Shown here piece after piece: positions 59,938-64,000 of a DNA stretch of 64,000 bases. The notes beneath the pieces are model-generated. The model ran no database searches. It saw only the letters and a program-made list of their open reading frames with translations, and was not told the origin of the DNA. The translations under genes and the position numbers were made by a program. Position 1 is the first letter of the stretch; every line of letters begins with the position of its first letter. The stretch is from Pseudomonas alloputida (GTDB taxonomy: Bacteria; Pseudomonadota; Gammaproteobacteria; Pseudomonadales; Pseudomonadaceae), in NCBI RefSeq assembly GCF_021283545.2, contig NZ_CP128540.1:965501-1029500 (forward strand), read 5' to 3'.

Positions 59938-60444
59938 GCTCAGGGACTCCATGGGCAAACTGAAAGATTAAGTGGCTGCAAACTGAACGTCCTCCGTATC
60001 CCCACTTTGGTTCGCCTACTCAGTACTTGAGCCGGATGGATCGTTTCCAGCATGGACGTTCGGCGCGCACTTTAGGGCGTGAAGAATGCAGAATCAACAG
60101 GCAATCCGGGCGTGATCGACGTGGATCGACGACCAGCCATTTGAATAACCGACTCGTGTGACCGGCTGATGTTCCCTGCGATCTTTCAAGCGTAAAAAAT
60201 TGTGGAATGGAGCGTGTTGGGCCCTTCGCGGGCAAGCCCGCTTCTACAGGGGATACCCGTTCATTGTGGGAGCGGGCTTGCCCGCGAAAGGGCCGGAGGT
60301 GTTCATATTTATGGCCACATTTTCCTGGTACCCCCGTACAGGAAATCGCCCATAAATTTTTTGTTACCGACTGGCGGATTTGCTGCTTTTGATGAGAAAC
60401 ATTACTATTCGCACCCTTATCTGCCTCCCTGATGACCCCCGACC
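59938..60444. other. Intergenic region with a REP pair (60218-60297)
   Basis: No gene is seen on either strand in this 507-base stretch. It contains an inverted REP pair (CCTTCGCGGGCAAGCCCGC near 60222 and its complement near 60270-60293), the upstream region of the decarboxylase gene and the Fur box of fecI. Confidence 0.75.
60391..60409 (+). promoter_or_regulatory. Fur box upstream of fecI
   Basis: GATGAGAAACATTACT matches AATGAGAATCATTATC at 12 of 16 positions and lies 36 bases before the fecI start. Confidence 0.7.
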
Positions 60445-60930
60445 GTGTCCGGACACAAAGGCTTCCTCGACCACTACCATGAGCTGATCGGCACCTGGAC
60501 GCGCAAGCTGCGCAGTCGTCAGCAGGCCGAGGACCTCACCCACGATGCCTTTGTCCGGGTACTGGAAACCCCGCGCGAGCAGGTTGAGCAGCCACGCGCC
60601 TACCTGCATCAGGCTGCGCGCAATATCGCTGTGGATGGCTTCCGTCGCGAAGACCGGCGCCAGGCCCTGGAGCGGGAAGCCTTCGAAGAAGGCGCAACCG
60701 GCAGTGGCGACCCGGAAGCCTACGTGCATGCCCTGGAGCTGGCCGACAGCGTTGAGCGGGCCCTGGCCGAGCTGCCTCTCAACTGCCGGCAGGTGTTCAT
60801 CTGGCAGAAGCTCGAAGGCCTGACCCAGGCCGAGATTGCCGAGCGCATGGGGTTGAGCAAGAACATGGTCGAAAAGTATATGATCCGCACGCTTCGGCAC
60901 CTGCGTGAGCACCTGGATGTGTCGGCATGA
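60445..60930 (+). CDS. fecI: FecI-type ECF sigma factor
   Basis: The 161-residue group IV sigma factor has region 2 (RQQAEDLTHDAFVRVLE, about 23-40) and region 4 (LEGLTQAEIAERMGLSKNMVEKYMIRTL in part, about 125-150). It begins at a GTG without a strong ribosome site. The stop overlaps the next frame (ATGA). It would direct transcription of fecA when iron citrate is sensed. Confidence 0.93.
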   Translation: MSGHKGFLDHYHELIGTWTRKLRSRQQAEDLTHDAFVRVLETPREQVEQPRAYLHQAARNIAVDGFRREDRRQALEREAFEEGATGSGDPEAYVHALELADSVERALAELPLNCRQVFIWQKLEGLTQAEIAERMGLSKNMVEKYMIRTLRHLREHLDVSA

Positions 60931-60950
60931 AGAGTCAGGAGGCCTTTTCG

Positions 60951-61913
60951 ATGAAACAGCACGGTACCGATGCCGTCCGCGAGCAGGCGGCCGCATGGTT
61001 CGCCCGCGTGCAGGACGCACCTCGGGATGCCGGGCTGCACAAGCAGTTGCATGCCTGGCTGGCGAGCGACGAGCACCACCGGGAAGAATATGAGCATCTC
61101 TGCCGCGTGTGGCAGGCCGCCGACTTCATTCCACGCCAGCACCTGGAGGCGCTGTGCCGGCCAGACCCGGTGCAGCAACTGCCACGACGGCGTTTCATGC
61201 GCCAGGCGTTGGCCGCCAGTGTCGCGGTAGTGGCGCTGGGCCTGGGCTGGAGCGGCTGGCACCACCTGCAACTGAACCATCAGGGCAGCCTGCAGACGGC
61301 CTTCAATGAGCGCCGTCAGGTCGAACTGCCGGATGGCTCGCATCTGGAGCTCAATGGCAACACGCAGTTGCAGGTCGAGTTCAGCGCCGGCCAGCGGCAC
61401 GTGCGCCTGAACGCTGGTGAAGTGATGTTCAGCGTCGCCCATGACAGTAACCGGCCGTTTGTGGTCGACACTGCCCAGGGCAGTGTGATCGTCACAGGTA
61501 CCCGCTTTGACGTCCGCCTGGACCCAGCCAGCACCCGTGTGGCGGTGGAACAGGGGTCGGTGCGGGTGCAGGGCAAGGGCGACTCGCCGGCGCAACTGAC
61601 GGCCGGGCAGGGGTCGCATATAGATGCACAGGGCCTGGTCGCCGCACCCTATGCGGTCAACACCGGCGCCATTACCGCATGGCGACAGGGCAAGCTGGTG
61701 TTCGACAACGCAACCCTCGCCGAAGTAGTGGCCGAAACCTCGCGCTACCGTCGCCAGCCATTGCGGGTCGCCCCTGGGAAAGTCGCGCGGCTGCGCCTGT
61801 CCGGCACCTTCAGTACCAACGATACAGACGCTCTGCTGCGGGCCTTGCCGAGCATCCTCCCGGTGGCCATCAAAGCCCATGAAGACGGCTCCAGCGAAAT
61901 AATCGCCAAATAG
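60951..61913 (+). CDS. fecR: FecR-type transmembrane anti-sigma regulator
   Basis: The 320-residue protein has an N-terminal FecI-binding DUF4880 region, one helix near 83-103 (RRRFMRQALAASVAVVALG) and the periplasmic FecR domain (NGNTQLQVEF, VTGTRFDVRLD). A C-terminal STN-like domain ends it. ATG 60951 sits behind AGGAGG at ideal spacing; an earlier ATG at 60927 overlaps the fecI stop. Confidence 0.93.
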   Translation: MKQHGTDAVREQAAAWFARVQDAPRDAGLHKQLHAWLASDEHHREEYEHLCRVWQAADFIPRQHLEALCRPDPVQQLPRRRFMRQALAASVAVVALGLGWSGWHHLQLNHQGSLQTAFNERRQVELPDGSHLELNGNTQLQVEFSAGQRHVRLNAGEVMFSVAHDSNRPFVVDTAQGSVIVTGTRFDVRLDPASTRVAVEQGSVRVQGKGDSPAQLTAGQGSHIDAQGLVAAPYAVNTGAITAWRQGKLVFDNATLAEVVAETSRYRRQPLRVAPGKVARLRLSGTFSTNDTDALLRALPSILPVAIKAHEDGSSEIIAK

Positions 61914-62021
61914 ATTCAGGTTTTTTTTCACTCGTTCGTCTTCCTCGCCAGCTGCAACTGCCAAGCATTTCCATTTGCACGCGGTTGGCGTTTATTCCGC
62001 ATTCCAGGATGTTTCGACGAC

Positions 62022-64000
62022 GTGAACAACAACAAACCCTTCCCACGCTTTCGCGCCCTGGCGCTGGCCCTGGCGGTCAGCACCGTGGCCGTTGACAGCC
62101 AGGCCGCAGAGGCCGGCAATACCCTCCAGATCCAGGCCCAGCCGTTGGATTCGGCGCTGAACCAGCTCGGCCAGCAGACCAGCCTGCAGCTGTTTTTCAG
62201 TCCCGAGCTGGTCGCCGGCAAACAGGCCCCGGCGGTATCGGGCAACCTCGCGCCGGTGCAGGCGCTGCAACAGCTGTTGCAAGGCAGCGGGCTCACCTTC
62301 GAGATGACCGGGGACACCGTTGTGGTGAAGCCTCTGCCGACTACCCTTGACCTGGGCAGCGGCAGCCTGGAGCTGGCACCCACCGACATCAAGGTGGTCG
62401 GTGACTGGCTGGGTGATGCCCAGCAGAGCGTGGTACAGAACCACCCTGGGGCACGCACTGTGGTACGCCGCGAGGCAATGGTGGAGAAGGGCGCAATGAA
62501 CGTGCGCGACGTGCTGCGCGGCATCCCCGGCGTGCAAGTGCAGGACTCCAACGGGACCGGTGGCAGCGACCTGTCGCTGAACGTGGGCGTACGCGGCCTT
62601 ACTTCGCGCCTGTCGCCGCGCTCCACGGTACTGATCGATGGCATCCCGGCCGCCTTCGCGCCGTATGGCCAGCCACAGCTGTCGATGGCACCGATTTCTT
62701 CTGGCAACCTCGACAGCATCGACGTCGTGCGCGGTGCCGGCTCGGTGCGCTATGGCCCGCAGAACGTGGGCGGCGTGATCAACTTTGTAACCCGGGCGAT
62801 TCCGGAAAAGGCCTCGGCAGAGCTGTCCACCACCCTGGAGACCTCTCAGCACGGTGGCTGGAAACACACCGAGTCAGCCTTCGTCGGTGGCACGGCCGAC
62901 AATGGCATGGGCGTGGCGCTGTTGTACACCGGGGTAAATGGCAACGGTTACCGTGAAAGCAACAACGGCAACGACATCGACGACGTTATCCTCAAGACGC
63001 ATTGGGCGCCAACCGATGTCGATGAGTTCTGGCTCAACTTCCATTATTACGATGGCCGTGCCGACATGCCGGGTGGCTTGACCCAGGCCCAATACGACAG
63101 CAACCCGTACCAGTCGCTGCGCGATTACGACTACTTCGCGGGCCGGCGCAAGGATGTGTCGTTCAAATGGCAGCGGCAGCTCGACGATGCCACCCAGTTC
63201 GAAGTGCTGACCTACTACACCGACAGCTTCCGCGGCAGCACAATAGCCTCGCGGGACATGAAGACGTTGTCGTCGTACCCGCGCAACTACCACACCTTCG
63301 CCATTGAACCCCGTGTGTCGCGCATCTTCTTTGCCGGCCCAACCACCCAGGAAGTCAGTGTCGGTTACCGTTACCTGAAGGAAGCGATGCGCGAACAGTC
63401 GACTCGCCTGGCGCTGATCGACAACGTGCCGACGGTGACCCCGACTTCCGACGGCCACGTGTTCCAGGACCGCAGCGGTGGCACCGAGGCCAGCGCCTAC
63501 TACATCGACGACAAGATCGACGTGGGCAACTGGACCATCACCCCTGGCGTGCGCTTCGAGCACATCAATACCGACTGGCGCGACCGCCCGGTGCTGGACG
63601 CCAACAACCGCCCGGTAGCCGAGAAGAAGCGCAGCATCACCAGCAACGAGCCTTTGCCGGCACTGAGCGTGATGTACCACGTTTCCGATGCCTGGAAGGT
63701 ATTCGCCAACTACGAGACGTCGTTCGGTAGCCTGCAGTACTTCCAGCTGGGCCAGGGCGGTTCTGGCAACAGTACGGCCAATGGCCTGGAGCCGGAAAAA
63801 GCCAAGACCTACGAAATCGGTACCCGTTATGACAATGGCGGCTTTGCCGGTGAGCTGACGGCGTTCTACATCGACTTCGATGATGAGCTGCAGTACATCA
63901 GCAACGACGTGGGCTGGACCAACCTCGGTGCGACCAAGCACCAGGGTATCGAGGCTTCGGTGCGTTATGACCTGGCCGGGCTGGACCCGCGCCTGGACGG
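62022..64000 (+). CDS. fecA: FecA-type ferric citrate TonB-dependent transducer (cut at right edge)
   Basis: About 659 codons are present. A signal peptide is followed by the STN signalling domain (IQAQPLDSALNQLGQQTSL...QLLQGSGL, about 28-95), which marks a receptor that signals to FecR. The next segment VVGDWLGDAQ is almost word for word that of E. coli FecA, as are VRGLTSRLSPRSTVLIDGIP, APYGQPQLSMAPIS, the barrel start VGGTADNGMGVALLY and YYDGRADMPGGL. GTG 62022 is the only suitable start. The end of the barrel is outside the window. Confidence 0.9.
   Translation, partial: MNNNKPFPRFRALALALAVSTVAVDSQAAEAGNTLQIQAQPLDSALNQLGQQTSLQLFFSPELVAGKQAPAVSGNLAPVQALQQLLQGSGLTFEMTGDTVVVKPLPTTLDLGSGSLELAPTDIKVVGDWLGDAQQSVVQNHPGARTVVRREAMVEKGAMNVRDVLRGIPGVQVQDSNGTGGSDLSLNVGVRGLTSRLSPRSTVLIDGIPAAFAPYGQPQLSMAPISSGNLDSIDVVRGAGSVRYGPQNVGGVINFVTRAIPEKASAELSTTLETSQHGGWKHTESAFVGGTADNGMGVALLYTGVNGNGYRESNNGNDIDDVILKTHWAPTDVDEFWLNFHYYDGRADMPGGLTQAQYDSNPYQSLRDYDYFAGRRKDVSFKWQRQLDDATQFEVLTYYTDSFRGSTIASRDMKTLSSYPRNYHTFAIEPRVSRIFFAGPTTQEVSVGYRYLKEAMREQSTRLALIDNVPTVTPTSDGHVFQDRSGGTEASAYYIDDKIDVGNWTITPGVRFEHINTDWRDRPVLDANNRPVAEKKRSITSNEPLPALSVMYHVSDAWKVFANYETSFGSLQYFQLGQGGSGNSTANGLEPEKAKTYEIGTRYDNGGFAGELTAFYIDFDDELQYISNDVGWTNLGATKHQGIEASVRYDLAGLDPRLD

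Noticed and set aside
60427..60444. ATG at 60432 as the fecI start
   Set aside because: It is out of frame with the sigma factor; the GTG at 60445 is in frame.

Overview
The window reads as core chromosome of a Pseudomonas of the P. putida group. Support comes from the GC-rich codon use, the many ~35-bp REP palindromes (core resembling CTTCGCGGGTAAACCCGCTC), the cyoABCDE operon, a LapF-type adhesin start and a gene order that, from memory, follows P. putida KT2440. No prophage, plasmid, integron or CRISPR array is visible. The only mobile DNA is an IS110-family locus at 15160-17202.

Layout, left to right. 1-3.7 kb: N-terminus of a giant LapF-like adhesin, then the NO-responsive regulator norR and its target hmp, with GT-N7-AC sites and a sigma-54 promoter between them. 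4-10 kb: a DsbB paralogue and the cytochrome bo3 operon cyoABCDE, with a perfect ANR box far upstream and a long leader. 10-15 kb: alaC, a GxSxG hydrolase of unknown role, and small genes (YkgJ-type, acetyltransferase, membrane protein, LprI-like). 15.1-17.2 kb: a REP split by two tandem IS110-type elements, one reduced to a 346-bp transposase-less derivative and one complete. 17.2-22.7 kb: a selenium block, selU-selD facing a four-gene ABC importer of the putative selenate type. 22.8-25.9 kb: bestrophin, an orphan antitoxin with a collapsed toxin gene, an acetyltransferase, a trypsin-like lipoprotein and tRNA-Leu(CAA). 26-31.4 kb: queA-tgt-yajC-secD-secF. 31.5-35 kb: glycine-zipper protein, suhB, trmJ and cysE. 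35-40.5 kb: iscRSUA-hscBA-fdx-iscX behind two abutting IscR-type operators. 40.5-49.8 kb: ndk-rlmN-pilF-rodZ-ispG-hisS-yfgM-bamB-der. 49.9-51.9 kb: a transaminase/omega-amidase pair. 52-58.7 kb: a PiuA/PiuC-type iron block (PepSY-flavodoxin reductase, TonB receptor, PKHD dioxygenase, Sel1 protein). 58.8-64 kb: speC-type decarboxylase, then fecI-fecR-fecA, with fecA running off the right edge.

The genes are mostly housekeeping, with iron, sulfur and selenium metabolism over-represented: isc, selD/selU and its importer, the piu block and the fec block. Iron-linked promoters carry recognisable Fur-like sites.

The most interesting locus is the IS110 tandem. Both copies keep the ~290-bp non-coding region expected to encode a bridge RNA. 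In the complete copy this region contains an 8-mer identical to the right half of the REP target. An 8-mer in each copy's non-coding region also matches that copy's own right junction, and the two change together between copies. No wholly new multi-gene system was found. The GWSRGG hydrolase and the degenerate toxin-antitoxin pair are the next best leads.
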